Position numbers and translations under genes: made by a program
The notes under the pieces: model-generated
What the model was told of the DNA's origin: nothing
The model's database searches: none
The model's input: the letters and a program-made list of their open reading frames with translations, nothing else
Source: Lentinula raphanica
Taxonomy: Eukaryota; Basidiomycota; Agaricomycetes; Agaricales; Omphalotaceae
Direction: 5' to 3'
Length of the DNA: 64,000 bases
Assembly: GCA_027919835.1 (NCBI GenBank)
Contig: JANVFP010000009.1
Location: 186,001 to 250,000, forward strand
Shown here: in pieces, positions 34,242-47,324 of the stretch
Layout: each line of letters begins with the position of its first letter
How positions within the stretch are numbered: position 1 is the stretch's first letter

Positions 34242-35587
34242 ATGGTTCCGGAATCATACAGTGCCCCTCCAAATGTCGACCACTCTGTATATGCAGCAAT
34301 GGGCTGGTCAAGATATCTCTGGATGAACATCAAGCTCATGCGCCTACGTAAGTCTGATCCCTCCATGATTCTTTATGCTACGTTATGTTCACGGACATAC
34401 AACTATAGCATTCGTCTTACTCTTTGAAATTCTCGTCTCACCCTTTGTGGCGCGGAGTCGAGGAAAGGATTTTAGGCGGGTGATTGGGGACACCATATTC
34501 CGATTTGTCACGGACACCCTTCCCGACGTGGAGCTCCAATATTTCCTTGGAACATCCGTAGGAATATACTCCGACTGGGCCCGAAAGGTGCACCTCCCGA
34601 TCACAATCGACGAGCTTCCAGGTGAGGGAAAGCTTTTGTGGATTGGGCCAAAGAGGACGGATAAGGTGATATTATTCTGTCATGGTGAGTGCAGTTGGAC
34701 ACAGATGCGATTGATATTATTGAATATGTGTTGATTCAGGGGGAGCGTACATAGCTCCGGTACAGGATTTCATGCTTCCCTTTTGGAGATTTATCCAGCT
34801 GCAATTGGAACAACAGGGCATGAAGGTCGGAATTGCGGTTATGTCATACTGTGAGTTTTTTCGGTATCGAGCATCCACACTACGCTAATGCTTGGTCTTG
34901 ATTTATTTAGCTGTCATTCCTAGCGCATCATTCCCTACTCCTCTATGGCAAGCAAGCCAGGCAATCAAACACCTCATCTCCGTTGAACATGTCGATCCAT
35001 TGAATCTTCAACTATTCGGAGACTCTGCTGGAGGAAACCTTGTTTCTCAAATCCTCTCGTCGATGCTCCATCCCCCATTTTCTCCTCCGATAATTCCTCC
35101 AGGGACACGACTACGAGGAGCTTATATGATGTCTCCTTGGATTACGATGACCGGTGTGGGCTCTGAAGGAAGCAAGGAAATGCTTCCTTCCTTCGTCGAC
35201 AACGATGATACCGACGTAATCAGTACGCAATCTTTGCTCCGTTGGGGGAATGATGTCCTCATACGACTACGTAACCCACCCTTCGATATCCCATATGTGG
35301 ACCCGATCCGAGCACCCCACGATTGGTACAAAGGCTTGTCAGATATAGTTGACCGGATTTTCGTGTCTACTGGCGAGTTCGAATGCTTGAGAGACGCCGA
35401 TCGTGTTTTCTTCGAAGACAAAATTCGACCATGGCACGATAAAGCAGAGTTCTTCGAGTTGAAAGGAGGAGTACATAACGACCCTTTCTTCGATTTCAAT
35501 GTGGCCGCTGGACCCCTAGGATCGAGGCAGATGTTAACACCGGTGATCATTGATTGGATAGCTGAAGGTTTTGAAAAAACCAGATAG
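34242..35587 (+). CDS. Alpha/beta hydrolase fold-3 (HSL-like) esterase
   Basis: Four exons encode a hydrolase of the hormone-sensitive-lipase-like group. The N-terminal part carries a hydrophobic segment (PFVLLFEILVSPFVA) that could anchor it to a membrane. The oxyanion-hole motif appears after a splice as ILFCHGGAYIAP. The nucleophile motif is FGDSAGGN, which holds the catalytic Ser. The acid is probably in VSTGEFECLRDAD, and the His in LKGGVHNDPFF. An SYSVIPSASFPTPLWQ block between them is typical. Such enzymes hydrolyse short-chain esters or, in secondary metabolism, acyl conjugates; the substrate cannot be told. No gene-breaking changes were seen. Confidence 0.85.
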
Positions 35588-36192
35588 ATAAGTAGACTGA
35601 GCGTCTAACATCCTGAAAAGGAAACAAGCAGAATTCCCAATGAAAATTTTTCGAAATCCCGACCATCGCCCGCGTTTCCTGCAGGGCGGAGTGCATTGGA
35701 GTTAGTGCCACTGATATAATATCACCCGCACAACCCGCTCTAAACCAAGTTCCGTCCGAGAGGAAAGCTGGGGAAAGTTCTGAATTGCAAGGAGGATGGA
35801 ACGATCCCGAGTTTAAATCTCGAAGAAACATCAATCAAGAAGTGATCTTCTGAAGCTTAGAACGTTCCAGGCTTGTGAGGAAAGGATAAGTTTAGGCGAG
35901 CATCCTCAAGTGTTTTGGGAGGCAGGAGCTGCCAGAGTCGTCCGATAATGCCCAATGCCAAGCTTCAAAAAAGCGATCTTTGCACCATCTCGGGTGCGGA
36001 CCAGTGATAACGCTAGCAGCGGTCCGGGACAAGCAGAGTTTCGGACCGACTTCCGTAGAACTTCGAAGCTTCCAACTCTCACCTGGTCCCGAAAGTTTTT
36101 GATCAGAATTCGTATAAAAAGAATGGCCAGCTCAAATTTCCATCCATCCGACCACAAATCTCGCGGACTCCACTAGGTTGACTCTACCATTC
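35588..36192. other. Intergenic region, no gene
   Basis: I see no gene. It should contain the promoter of the sugar transporter. Confidence 0.4.
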
Positions 36193-38482
36193 ATGGCGAT
36201 ATCCAAACCAAAACCTCTCTCTGGTAGGAGACTATACCGATGGATCAATTTCTCTGCGGGTCTTGCTATCTTTTTGTGAGTATTGCTGTTGAGTCGCACA
36301 AGTAGTGATATCGACTGAACTCTGTCTGCGTGTAGCTTTGGATATGATCAAGGCATGATGGGGGGTGTCAATACCTCTCCAGACTATGTTAGCACTATGG
36401 GTTTAGGAACTTCATCGTACGAAGGAGCTTCTGAAGGATACGTGGTCAGTATAACTGAACCAACGAAACAAGGTGGAATCGTTAGCAGTACGTCCGTTCA
36501 GCTGAGATCTGTCTGCTTTTACTGATTCTTTCTTGAGTTTACTACCTCGGTACTCTCATCGGCTGTGTGATTGCGGGAAGTTTGGGTGATAAGATGGGAC
36601 GCTTGAAGACGATGTACATTGGCTGTCTCTGGATCATGTTCGGTGCCGCTCTCCAATGTTCTGCGCAGAATCTAGCATGGTCAATCATTCGACCACTTAG
36701 TATACAGTCATCAGCTAACGTTCTTGATTAGGATGCTCTGCGCCCGAGTAATCAACGGAATCGGAACAGGTTTCCTCAACGCTATCGTCCCCGTTTGGTC
36801 CGCAGAGGTCGCTACCCATACATCTAGAGGTTCTTACTGTTCCAGAAGCTGCGTAGACTAGAAAGTGCTAACGTTTCGTTTCCAGGCGCTTTCATTTCCT
36901 TAGAGTTCACCCTGAATATCCTCGGTGTGGTCGTTGCTTACTGGTTAGAATTCGGGCTTGGTTTCGTTGGCGACGGTCGGTCGCAAGTGAGATGGAGATT
37001 CCCCATCGCTTTTCAGATCATTCCTGTCATAATGTTCATGGTCCGTCTTACTATTCTCGAGTCTCCTTTGCTTTTGCCTTGACACGCTGATACTGATCGT
37101 ATGTCGATAGATTTCCCTGATCTGGATGCCGGAATCGCCCAGATATCTTGTCAAAATCGGTCGAATCGAAGAAGCAAAAGATGTTTTGCATCGTCTACGA
37201 GCAACAGATGACTCTGGCATTTCGTCGGATGAGAAACTCAACCACGTTGCGGATCGGGAGCTCAACGATATTCTTCAAGTGGTTTCTCTTGAAAGGAAAC
37301 ACGCCAAGATGAACAATTACTGGAATATGTTTTGGGGAATTGGATCGGGCGAACTGCATATCGCTAGAAGAGTTCAGTTGTCGATATGGTTGCAAATCGT
37401 TCAAGAGTATGTGTCCATCTTCATTCACTAATCAGCTGCAGTGATAACGAACGTTCTGGTCATAAGATGGGTAGGAATTGCCGCTATCACTGTCTATGCG
37501 CCCACAATATTCTCGGAAGCTGGTTATGGTGCAAGGAAATCACAATGGTTATCAGGATTGAACGATGTACGTTCCTTCCTTTTACTCCAGCTTCAACATC
37601 TTCACACTCATATGACGCGCATTTTCAGGTCACTTATATGATTGCGACGTTATGGAACGTTCTCCTTATCGATAAATGGGGTCGTCGAGTGGGTTTGTGG
37701 TGGGGAGCTGTCGGTCAAGGCCTGGCACTGGTACGTACTCAAGTCCCTTTCGGCTTCCTAGTATCGTACTAAGGTTCACAGTAGATTCTCGCCGGAGCAT
37801 TCGCGCGATTATTGAAAGATCACCCGGAAAAAGCAACACAGTACGGAGGTGCCGCTGCGTTCTTTGTGTTCTTGTACACGGCTGTGTTCGGTGCGACTTG
37901 GCTTGCGATTCCATGGGTGTATCCCACCGAGGTGCGTCATCCTAGTGAAGCGGTTGGATTGATTGACTGATACTTATATCCTGTCCAATCAGATATATCC
38001 CCTTGAAGTGCGCGCTAAAGGCAACGCCTGGGGCGTCGTTGGATGGAGTATAGGAAATGGTTGGCTCACGCTCCTCAATCCTATCATGTTCAACAAGATC
38101 GGAGAAAAGTACGCGATATGCTCTCTTTATTCACCTTTTCGTAGTTCTAATATCGTCGCTCAGCACGCTTCATATATTCGGCGCCGTCAACTTTCTGACG
38201 ATTCCTATGGTTTGGGCTTTATACCCTGAAACTGGTAAGTTCGATAACGATATCCATACATCAACACGCCTTTCACTTCTTATACTAACTTGCGCATTTA
38301 CAGCCAACCGGACATTGGAGGAGATGGACCTGCTCTTTGCTAGTAAAAGTCCGTTTGTCTGGGAAGAAGAGAAGAACTTCCGAAGACTCAAAGCGGAGAT
38401 GGAGGCGAGTGGGAAAGGGATCGAAGAAGTTGTAGAGGGGCCAGATGTGACGGAGGTGGTGAACGAAGATTCAAAAGCTTGA
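36193..38482 (+). CDS. MFS sugar transporter
   Basis: About ten exons encode a 12-helix major facilitator of the sugar porter family in the plasma membrane. Seen in order: FLFGYDQGMMGGV in helix 1; GSLGDKMGRLKTMYIG, the loop 2-3 signature; VINGIGTGFLNAIVPVWSAE; the mid-loop PESPRYLVKIGRIEEAK; QEWVGIAAITVYAPTIF; NVLLIDKWGRRVG, the loop 8-9 signature; and the C-terminal PETANRTLEEMDLLF. A charged tail ends VVNEDSKA. The start MAISKPKPLSGRRLYRWINF gives a normal cytosolic N-terminus. This set of motifs matches fungal hexose/pentose transporters; the substrate cannot be assigned. No frameshift was found. Confidence 0.9.
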
Positions 38483-38733
38483 CCCGTGGAGTGTTTCGAG
38501 TGTCAATGTTCAGGTAGACCATTCAATTCTCGACGTCACGAATATTCGCAGCTACGACGAGTCGATGAGCGACAGTGTATTGGCATTGATTCTGTATTGA
38601 TACATAATGTGTACTTTCATTTCGAGGTGACGATCCAGTGAGTTAGATATTCTGGGAAAGAACCCATCATCGTGGACAATGAGAGGGTCCGAAGATGTTC
38701 GCACAGCTTATAGATCTCGTAGTAGGAGGACTA

Positions 38734-39913
38734 TCATCCTGCAATGTTTGCAGAGGCGGTAGGTGTGAATGCTACCTCCCTTAGGGCATGCCTACCTTTA
38801 TACATTGGCCCATTCGGTAACGCCTCTTTCCATCCAAGTCCAGCAAGCCATCCATCTGGAAGACGATAGACTTCTACTCCGAGAGGACGACAACACTCTA
38901 ACGTCGGATCCGTGTTCGTAGTTTCCGAGGAACCTTCACCCCACATCTACAGAATCTGCTGTTATATTCGGACTCGCACAGAGCTTGAAAGAAACATACA
39001 GCTTTTGACAGATCACCTCCGGGACAAGTAGAAAGAGCACACAGAATATCAGTCTCGGCCATGAACTGAGAAGGGAACGGAAGATATAAGCAAACACAGA
39101 AGACAACGCGATCGGAAAGTGTCCACTGACCTCAAAATAGTCGCCTTTCTTTGCCGGACAGGTCTTCATGAAGTATTGGTCTTTGTCATTGAGCCCCGTG
39201 CACTGAAACACATTCAATACGTCGTGTACATCAAATTCCGTCAGACCGTATGGCAGAATCGCGCGGGTGAGGTTGGAGTGGCAATGATAATCCTTATCTG
39301 TACAAAAAGTAAGCAGCTCGTGAGCTCCCAAGAGAAGAAGAAGAAGGGAGGACTAAATCTCGTGCCTTCTCCAGAGAGCATCCGATTCACGTACGGATCA
39401 CACCGTGTTCCAAGCAAGTCATGGACTCTGCCTCCTTCTGCATCGATTCCACTTCCATCCACGCCGTAATCTTTGAGCGAGTCCCCTGTGATAGTGACCA
39501 GAGGCCTGAGATAGGGTAACGTCGACCAAAGGCGATCGTAAACGGATACATGAGCTCGCTGTAGTTGACGCGTTCGGGAGGCCCAAAACCGTTCGCGAGG
39601 GTTGTGTAGAGACCATATGTTCAGATCACCAACCTATAGTCGTCAGACAGGAAAGTTTCTGCAGGAACGCTCAACACCTTACCTGAGCACCTTCCACTGC
39701 CACGATACGACAAATATCTCCTTTCCGCATCTCCCATGCCTTTCCACTGCGTATAGGAAGCACAAAGCTTTCGACAACTGTGCGTAACGGTGGTTCCGTG
39801 GACGCAGTAGCCGCTACTTTGTCGTAGAATTCTTTATCGACGTCAAGAGGTCCTCCAGGAAGACATTGATATGCTGCTTCGGTGAGACGGGTTTTGTTGG
39901 ATGGCGAAGTCAT
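38734..39913 (-). CDS. DUF1989 / urea carboxylase-associated family protein
   Basis: The protein starts MTSPSNKTRLTEAAY; an upstream in-frame ATG at 39988 would add 25 basic residues. It continues LRTVVESFVLPIRSGKAWEM and ICRIVAVEGAQVGDLNIW, then the VDGSGIDAEGGRVHDLLG-type block, CDPYVNRML, FHCHSNLTRAILPYGL, VHDVLNVFQCTG, and after introns CPGGDLSKA, MWGEGSSETTNTDP and the ending CCRPLGVEVYRLPDGW. Bacterial members sit next to urea carboxylase/allophanate hydrolase genes, and fungal members are solitary and uncharacterised. Conserved Cys and His residues suggest metal binding, which is inference. Introns are short. The gene is convergent with the sugar transporter, with 251 bases between their ends. 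Confidence 0.82.
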
Positions 39914-40269
39914 GGATGCTTGATGGATCCGGTTTCTCCTGAATGCCTTTATATGCTTGATTGCTCGAACACGCGCAAGCTGAATCATCGAATAAATTAA
40001 CCCATGACCGTCGCGTCACGATAAGAGCTGCTTGGACCAGAGATGTTGATAGGTCCTATACCAGGTGCAGGTCCGTACATTGAAGTGAGAAGCAAGTGGG
40101 GATAGCTAATTGTTCAACGGTCTTGCTCGCTGTCTTGTGGTTCACGAAGAAGATTTGGGTTCATGGTTGGAAGGTCGTCGTTACATATGACTCAAGATGA
40201 CTCATCGTTGACATCACATGAGGCCAGGGTCGATCAGGTGCCCCCTTACCGAGTCCGTGTATCCAGGTC

Positions 40270-41282
40270 GAGTCTCTCTAATTACTTTGAAAGTTACTTT
40301 TCTTTGGATGCGAGCGGGCTAAGCTGATCTCATTTCGGAGTACGTCCAGGGCTTTGGAGGTGCCCGCGGCAACTATGCTTGAAACGCCCTTAAACGGCAA
40401 TCCGACAAGAGTTTGGGTTTGGGTTTGGGAGTGAGGAAAGGGGAGACAGACAATGATCGTTTTATGGTCTTTGGACATATGGGGGACATGGGCGTTTCAA
40501 CTTTCGGAGGAGAGGAAGGAGGGCTTGTATGGTTTGGAGAGGGATGGTTTGAGCTTGGGTGAGATGGGTAAGATAGGATGAGGAGAGGGAGATGTGCTCG
40601 AGAGGTGCATAAAGGGAAGAAGAATAGAGAGTGAGGAGTGAGATGGCAGAGATGATACATGGGTGTTCGCCGAGAGAGACGTACGGATCGCCGTCGACGC
40701 TAACGATCTGAGGAGCTGCTGCACGGATAGGTCACTTGGGAGGAGATTTGGGTCTGTGACCAAGGCTCGGACCCATCCATGGCAGTGTTTCTCGAGTGGT
40801 TCAAGGGATTCGGGAGAAGACACGCTGGTGATCACGATAAACTCTTTCTGCTCGAGGGTAAGGATGAGAGGAAGCCCATACGGAGTGTCGGTCTCCGAGG
40901 ACAGCGACGACCTAACGACGATGACTCGGACTGTGGGTGCTAGACCTGATCGTCCTCGTTCATCTGTACCTCCTCTCATAACCATACCCAACCCACAACC
41001 CAGTTCCTACACCAACGGACACACCACAAGCCATCCACGGATGCCTCTCGACCCATTCTACACCTTTTTCCGACCAGGACTTTAGCGGTGGCGGAGGAGG
41101 AGGAGGAATCTCAAAGTCGCCTAGACCTGGAATATGGCTGTGGATGACGCTGGGTATCGTAGGCCCGTATCTTGCGAAATCGTCCCAGACGTCGTTGAGG
41201 TTTTCTCTGATGCGGCTGCGATGGAGAAAACATATTCTTCAAGAGCGCCCAGGTGTTCTTCCAGTTTCTCCATGGTCTTCAT
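40270..41282 (-). pseudogene. Truncated, frameshifted copy of the DUF1776 gene
   Basis: On the minus strand this copies the 21.3-kb DUF1776 gene from the promoter on: an ATG at 41282 (MKTMEKLEEHLGALEEY), then a frame change, ENLNDVWDDFARYG, an eight-proline run, GVEWVERHPWMACGV, then DTPYGLPLILTLEQKEFIVI, SVSSPESLEPLEKHCHGWVR and, after more frame changes, KTIIVCLPFPHSQ and ALDVLRNEISLAR, where it stops. About 300 C-terminal residues are missing. The serine microsatellite and long polyproline of the intact copy are short or absent here. Bases just upstream (41283-41380) also match the intact gene's 5' region. Confidence 0.88.
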
Positions 41283-43059
41283 CTGGTCGTAGCTCTTCGT
41301 AGCTGTGAGGAAGACGGCAATTGCAAGGAAAGTGATGGCCCGGATGCGCTCCAGCGTCGATTACGTGATAACCGACGTCTTTCTTCAAGTTCAACACTGA
41401 TGAACACTTTGTCTCCCAAAGGCAGAATCGATACCTCTTGACACTAACGAGTCGGGGCTTCAGCTTTTCGGATTTCCAAATTCCAAGTTTCTTTTTGATG
41501 ACGCTGAAGATCATATAGCAAGACTGACTCGCTACAAGACTCAAGCTTAGAATGTAACAGTGTCAACGAAAATTTGTATCATTCATTTTCTGACGACGTG
41601 TTTTTGCAGGTGCCTCAAAAGCCGAGCACGATACCAAGCCTAAGCACCGGAACTATCGTCAATATTTTGAAGCCAATCCCGAATGAGCTCTACGCCTGGT
41701 CGACGAAAACCTCCACAACGGCACACACAACTCGAACTTATCTGGTCGACATTCATTCTTTTCTGCTGCTCCAAAGACAAACCACTCATTGAACTGTCTG
41801 TGATCCCCTGTCTTATTTATCTTGATCTCGAATTGACCTTCAAACTAACTGACGAAAAACTGTGTTCCTACTAGGAAGACTTGCGAAAACAGAAAACAAT
41901 CCCCCCTTCAAAGCTCTGGGCGCGCAATCACTCGTAGTGTATGTCCACTAGGTGTCCAGTTTAAACAACAAGATAGGAAATCGCCCACAATGCCCCAATG
42001 TTAGCAGCTCTAGCACCAAAGCTTTTGAGTTCTATGTTTCTGCAGAACCATGCTAGATGACTATAGAGCTCCTGATCACTTCCTCACCTGTCCTTTCAAC
42101 ATGAAAGTAAAGGCGAGGAAGTGATCTTCGACTCTTTTGCCCCACACTCGTCTCGACTCGTCTCCTGTAGCTTCTCGAGGACCCACCTTTGACTCTTTTC
42201 GCTGCTGAGCGCTGAAACTTTGACACGTCGGCATTGGGCAAATTTGAATCACAATCCTTATCCCCATCCTCAATCACGATACATACGAATCAAGGGTGGA
42301 CAACAGTTACACCTGTTGGATGTGCTATCAGTGTTTTGTCTGCTTGCTGCTTGTTTCGATAGTCGCACGACAGAGTGTCCCAACGTCAAATACTGTTCCG
42401 ACGGCTCCCGTTCGTCTCCTTTCCCTGTTGTTGCTCACCATCATCCTATTAAATCGGTCTCCTTCAATTTCCATCTCTCCTCTACAGCCTGTCGTCGTTG
42501 TTGCTGTTATCCTTATCGTAGAGAGGTGACCAATTGCGCAAAATTATCCTCGTCGAGCATGGTCGATTCGCTTTTCATGACATCTCTAATAGTGAAGCTT
42601 TGAACTTTGAAGGCTGAGGCTGACATTCTTACACTGATACATCATGATGTTGTGACTTGTCCATATAACTTCACCACCACCGGAACTCCCACCTCGAAAA
42701 AAATCAATACAATCAAATTGTCGCAGCAATGGAAATTGTTCGCCAGACACTGGACAGTCCTCAGGCCTCAACGTTGCAAGGCCTCAATATTCAACTCCCA
42801 ATGTATGTACTGATTGGATATTTTGTCTCGCCTCGCTATTGAATCAAACTGCCTTCCGACTTGCAGCGAACCAGGCAGTATGAACATTGAACACCTACAA
42901 CATATGAGAGTTCACCCTTGGGCAGTGTGAGTGGGTGCCACCTGATGCCACAGTGCGCGCTTTTTTCTTCCTGTTTCAATGATTGATGAGATTCATCATT
43001 GATCAAGGCAGTGTATTCAATATTGGCTCGATGGTTAGATAAGATACAAGAGGTACTTA
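41283..43059. other. Intergenic stretch between the DUF1776 relic and the kinase-like cluster
   Basis: Beyond the first ~100 bases, which match the DUF1776 promoter, I find only short unassigned frames (for example 42220-42603). Confidence 0.4.
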
Positions 43060-43491
43060 CAGCGTGTACGGAAAACCTTGTCAGTGCACATTTTTTTGGC
43101 CGCTCAAAAAATAAAATAAAACAGAAAGGTACCGAGTCTAAGCGAGCCTTAGCGAGGCAAGTAATTGAGTATAAGCGAAGTAAGATATTGGATATCAGGG
43201 TTGGCATGATTACTGCAGTTCATTTTCCAAGGATTTTCAGTTCTGTATGGCCTTCAAGCACATCAAGTACTGGTATTTAGCTTCCAGCAATACAAAACAT
43301 CATATAACTGCCCATTGTAGGCCACTCTAAGAGAGAAAAAGGCTTGTGAGTGTGATGCACACTTCAAGGGTGACAGTGATCTGGCTCGCTTAGAGTCGCT
43401 TAGAGTCGCTTGTACTCGGTACCTTTTCTTTTTATTTTCTTTTTTGTGCCGGCGAAATAACGTGCATTGACAAGGTTTTCCGTACACGCTG
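43060..43491. mobile_element. 432-bp MITE-like element with long inverted ends, TA flanks
   Basis: The ends are inverted copies beginning CAGCGTGTACGGAAAACC and continuing about 100 bases with some mismatches, including a GGTACCGAGT block and short TCTAAGCGA tandem units in the right arm. The dinucleotide TA stands at both outer edges (43058-43059 and 43492-43493), as expected for a Tc1/mariner-type target site. There is no transposase. It lies in the promoter of the first kinase-like gene, ending 155 bases before its ATG. Confidence 0.75.
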
Positions 43492-43646
43492 TAACCAAGC
43501 TGGTAGTCGAACTGAGAATCAAAAAATATTCCTGTAACTGTTGCACCCCGCCGCGCAAATCTCTCTGGTATCTTCTTTTCTTTCCCTCCCACACACACAC
43601 TTTGTATCCTGCTGTCCTGCCTGCTGGCTAGCTCAATCCCGATACA

Positions 43647-44897
43647 ATGTATCTTCAACGCGCCATCCTTGTCCAGCTTATGATCGGAGTTACCCTTTGT
43701 GCTTCCGAACCTGCCTCAGAAGAGCTACTATACCTCGGTGACACGCTTCCGAATTTCAATGAAGAGCTTCACGAATGGCTCATGAGTGAGTTGAACGTCG
43801 TCAATCATAACAATGTTCGTGTTTCTCTGGTTCCTTGAAGAAGGCGTGTCACTAATTATGTGCCTGCAATCCAAATCAGCAACATTGGCTACAGTCATCA
43901 GGTACATGTCCCGGTTACAACCAGAACGACCATCAGTTTCGTCAGTGCATTGTCAACATGACAACTCCATAAGCTTCTCTTCTCATAACGTTTCTCTCCA
44001 GAAGGAAAAGACATCAGCGGTGCATTTCAACGGCTATCGCTGGTCAAAAGGCAGCTTATGAAACCAAACCAAGGCATCACCACTGTGTACGACGTTGTGG
44101 AGCCATTCCCGAAGGAGCTCCGCAACCACCTGGCCGACGTACAGTTTGGCAAGGGCACACATCTTTTGAAGCTGGTCGATATCAACGACCCATCCGCTTC
44201 ATGTGAGCCTTATGCCCTCGAAAAGTTCAAAATCTGGCACCGTGCCGGAATTAGGAAAGAGGATGGTATAGAGTACGGAGCAATTCTTTTGAAAGTAGAG
44301 CCTGGGTTCCATATAGATCAGGACGAGAAGTTTGTGAACGCCCCGGAGGATTGGCAGAGAAAAGCGTACTTGGACAAAGCCAAATCTAAACTAGCAAAAA
44401 TGGCCTATGAACACTCTTTCGAAACGCCCACGAATGATGTCGGCCTTGTTCAAAGGTCAGTTCTCTTATCCCCCATCTCAATATGCCCTGCAACTACATA
44501 CATCTTTTGCACAGTGATATCCATTCTGAGAACGTTCTTTTCGTGACGAAGGTCAGGAAAAACCGGTCGATCTATCCCCAGAAAATAGTCTCCATCGATT
44601 TTGGCGAACCCGGAGTGCTCATAGCAAAAGAGAAACCATCGAAAGAGGTTCATGTGAGTCCTCGATCTTTCCTTGTTTCGACTTTCTCTCTCAAACTACA
44701 AACTTTAGAATGCCTGGCTCGGACGCCGCTTTGACTTAGGATTTAACCACCAATATATGTTATACGCCCGTGATTATACGATCGCCAATGAATTCGCTAA
44801 ATGGTATTGCGCTGAACATCCTGAGGTGATGCCAGCTGCTGGCCCTGATGAAGGTGCTGCGGGGACAAACGAGGATGCGATCGGACCCAGCAGATGA
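43647..44897 (+). CDS. Secreted protein-kinase-like protein, cluster member A (336 aa)
   Basis: Five exons (43647-43814, 43880-43940, 44002-44455, 44515-44653, 44709-44897) join in frame. A signal peptide MYLQRAILVQLMIGVTLCAS starts the protein. A short helical segment and the motif HWLQSSGTCPGYNQND follow. The kinase-like core has HLLKLVDIND (candidate beta-3 Lys), CEPYALEKFKIWHRAGI (candidate alpha-C Glu), YGAILLKVEPG (hinge-like), SDIHSENVLF (Asp...Asn of a catalytic loop, but no His two before the Asp), and IDFGEPGV (DFG). It ends with FAKWYCAEHPEV and an acidic tail. I do not recognise a named family. The kinase fold is inferred from motif order; activity is not shown. Members B and C follow on the same strand. 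Confidence 0.8.
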
Positions 44898-45394
44898 CTC
44901 GAACGGGGAGAAAAGGGTTCGGAAGGTCAAGAGGAACAGGAAGGGTAGGGAAAGAACATGAGATTCAAACTATCTTATTTATCCAATTCGTCTAGACACT
45001 TATTTATATACAATTCTGTATCTCCGTGTCTCCGAGTTGAGTCTCTCTGAATGCTCTGCAAGCTGCCTGTCTTTGGAAGCAGGCAGGAGGAACAGTGAAC
45101 ATGAGCGTTTGCCTTGATTTTGGAAGGTGTTACATGGGAGAGCACCAAATTTACCAGTCCGCCTTCATTCCGGCGCTGACTATGTGACAATGCGTGACAC
45201 TGTTCTGACGGCTCGTCTCTGCTCGTCTGCTTTGAAAGTTGAATTTCCGGCTCAAGCCGGGAAAGATCTGGTATCTCTCTCCCTTTCATATCTTGGTATC
45301 GTTTCTGCTGGCCAGCGAAACCACGAGTTATTCGACGAACTTGAACGAACAACACACACAGACTCAAGACTGTAATACTCGCACCATAGTACAA
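44898..45394. other. Spacer between cluster members A and B
   Basis: The 497 bases hold the 3' end of A and the promoter of B. No other gene is seen. Confidence 0.5.
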
Positions 45395-46790
45395 ATGTAT
45401 CTTGGCAACATTCTTCTCCAACTTATCGTCGGAGCTACCCTTTTCCCTGCCACCAATCCTCTTCCTACCCCGCCTGCTCCGAACCCCATTCCCACTGGAC
45501 CCATTCAAATTCAGTTATGGCAACGAATTCCGCAGCCTTGGCCACACGATGCGTTCAAAGCCTGGCGCAGAGATCAATTGCGTGTGCTTGACTCTCAGGT
45601 TTGTGTTTCTGTTCTCCCTTTTAAAATGCATGAAACTAATTGTCTTTTGTGCCCATGGACTATGTAGCAAGACTGGCTTCAGTTACCGATTGGTGGTGTT
45701 AAATGTCGCGGCTATGACGAGAACAACCTTGTTTTCTGTAAGTACAGAGTTGTGGATTTACATACGGTGTTCTCATGACATGTCTTTGCAGGGAATGGCA
45801 TAAGCGACACGATCCAAAGTTTAAAGCTGGTCAAAATGCAGGGCGTATCCCCAGGCGGCTTCAACCTTGGGGTGTATAATGTCACGCAGTCATTCTCCTT
45901 ACCGGGTGATCCAACCCGATATTCTGGCGGTGGCACGTACCTCGTCAAGTTGGCCGATATCACCAAGCCGACTGCTTCATGTGAACCTTATGCCCTTCAG
46001 AAACTCAATATTTGGCATCGTACCGGGATACAGGTAGAGGGAGACAAAGTGTATGGAGCGATACTTTTGAAGAGAGAGCTCGGGACAGTCACACATCTGG
46101 CAGAGGACGAACGATGGAAGACTTCATCGTTGGAATGGAAAAAGCAGTATCTCTCTGCGCTCGAGTCCATCATGCGAAACATAGTCTACCATCTTTTCTT
46201 CATGACACCGACGAACGATGATCAACTTGGTCCAATGTGAGTTTAGCCTGCTATTCTTCTAAATTTGCCTCACTTTCAGTACTTACATCCGATTCTTTAC
46301 AGTGATTTCCATCCGGGAAACGTCAGAGTCCAGACAAGGTTTCAAAACAAGAAGAAGAAGGCAGTGGGCATTATTCCCTCCAAGACGATCCTGTTTGATT
46401 TTGGATGGCCTGGAGTTTACAGATCAAAAAAGACGCCATCCAATGTTGTTTTCGTGAGTCGTATCGTACATCATCTCTGGAGATCAGCTTGACGATTGAA
46501 CCTGTCTCTATGACCTATAGGATACTTGGTTCATTAAGCGATTCAAGTTACTTTGGTTTCGGTACTATATTCAAATCGGTGATCACACGATTCTGAACGA
46601 ATTTGCGGCCCACTGTTTCAAGGAACAGCATCAGAGGTTGCTGGCACAGAGAGGGCAATTGACGATACCACCGGGCGATTCTAGTACAAGCGGGGCTCGC
46701 AACGATGAAGGAAACCAAAGAAAGAGGAAGGGAGAATCACTGGATGATCCAATCGCAAGGCAGGTAACACGACCCCAACGGCCCTCCTGA
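45395..46790 (+). CDS. Secreted protein-kinase-like protein, cluster member B (379 aa)
   Basis: Five exons (45395-45598, 45668-45737, 45792-46236, 46303-46453, 46521-46790) have the same intron phases as members A and C. A signal peptide MYLGNILLQLIVGATLFPA is followed by a proline-rich stretch (PTPPAPNPIPTGP) not seen in the others. Then come DWLQLPIGGVKCRGYDENN, the core TYLVKLADITKP, CEPYALQKLNIWHRTGI, YGAILLKRELG, the loop IDFHPGNVRV, and FDFGWPGVYRSKK. The tail after NEFAAHCFKEQ is longer than in A and contains GNQRKRKGESLDD, a basic patch. The candidate Lys, Glu, Asp, Asn and DFG are kept. Function is unknown; it could be an active secreted phosphotransferase or a binding scaffold. Confidence 0.8.
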
Positions 46791-47324
46791 GACATATTCA
46801 CTAGGTCTGCAATGCATGTATATTGGGTGATATGGCCCTGTGATAGCGGATAGATCAGACTAGATCTTCTATGGAGTGTTGATAAAATGCGTGCGGCTGT
46901 TCTTTGTGAAACACACCCTCGGACAGAGCCGCGCGATTTTCGACTTAATCTGCATCGGTCGGCAACGTTCTGCAATCTGCGTAAGTGCTCTGTTTTTCTG
47001 TGACCTTCGAATCAATACAAGAAATTGAAATACATACTACTCTAGCTCCTTCGAGCAATGAGAGGCAAATTGCAATGAGTTGTCTGAGGAGGCAGTGGTT
47101 CGGCTGGTGAAGCATTCACTGGCAGATGAGATCAATATAAAGATTAGATCGCTCTTTTTTCCTCTGTGGTGCTTCGCGTCTTCCTTCCCTCGCTCTTTGA
47201 CGCACTGGCATCTTCGCTTCCGGCTCCCAAGCCTCTCATTCTCAAAAGCCCGACATTACCAGAGAGTCGAAGAACATACAGCAGCGCACTGTCTTCGTAT
47301 CTCAAACTCCAATCGCATCCCATC
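46791..47324. other. Spacer between cluster members B and C
   Basis: The 534 bases hold the end of B and the promoter of C. No other gene is seen. Confidence 0.5.
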
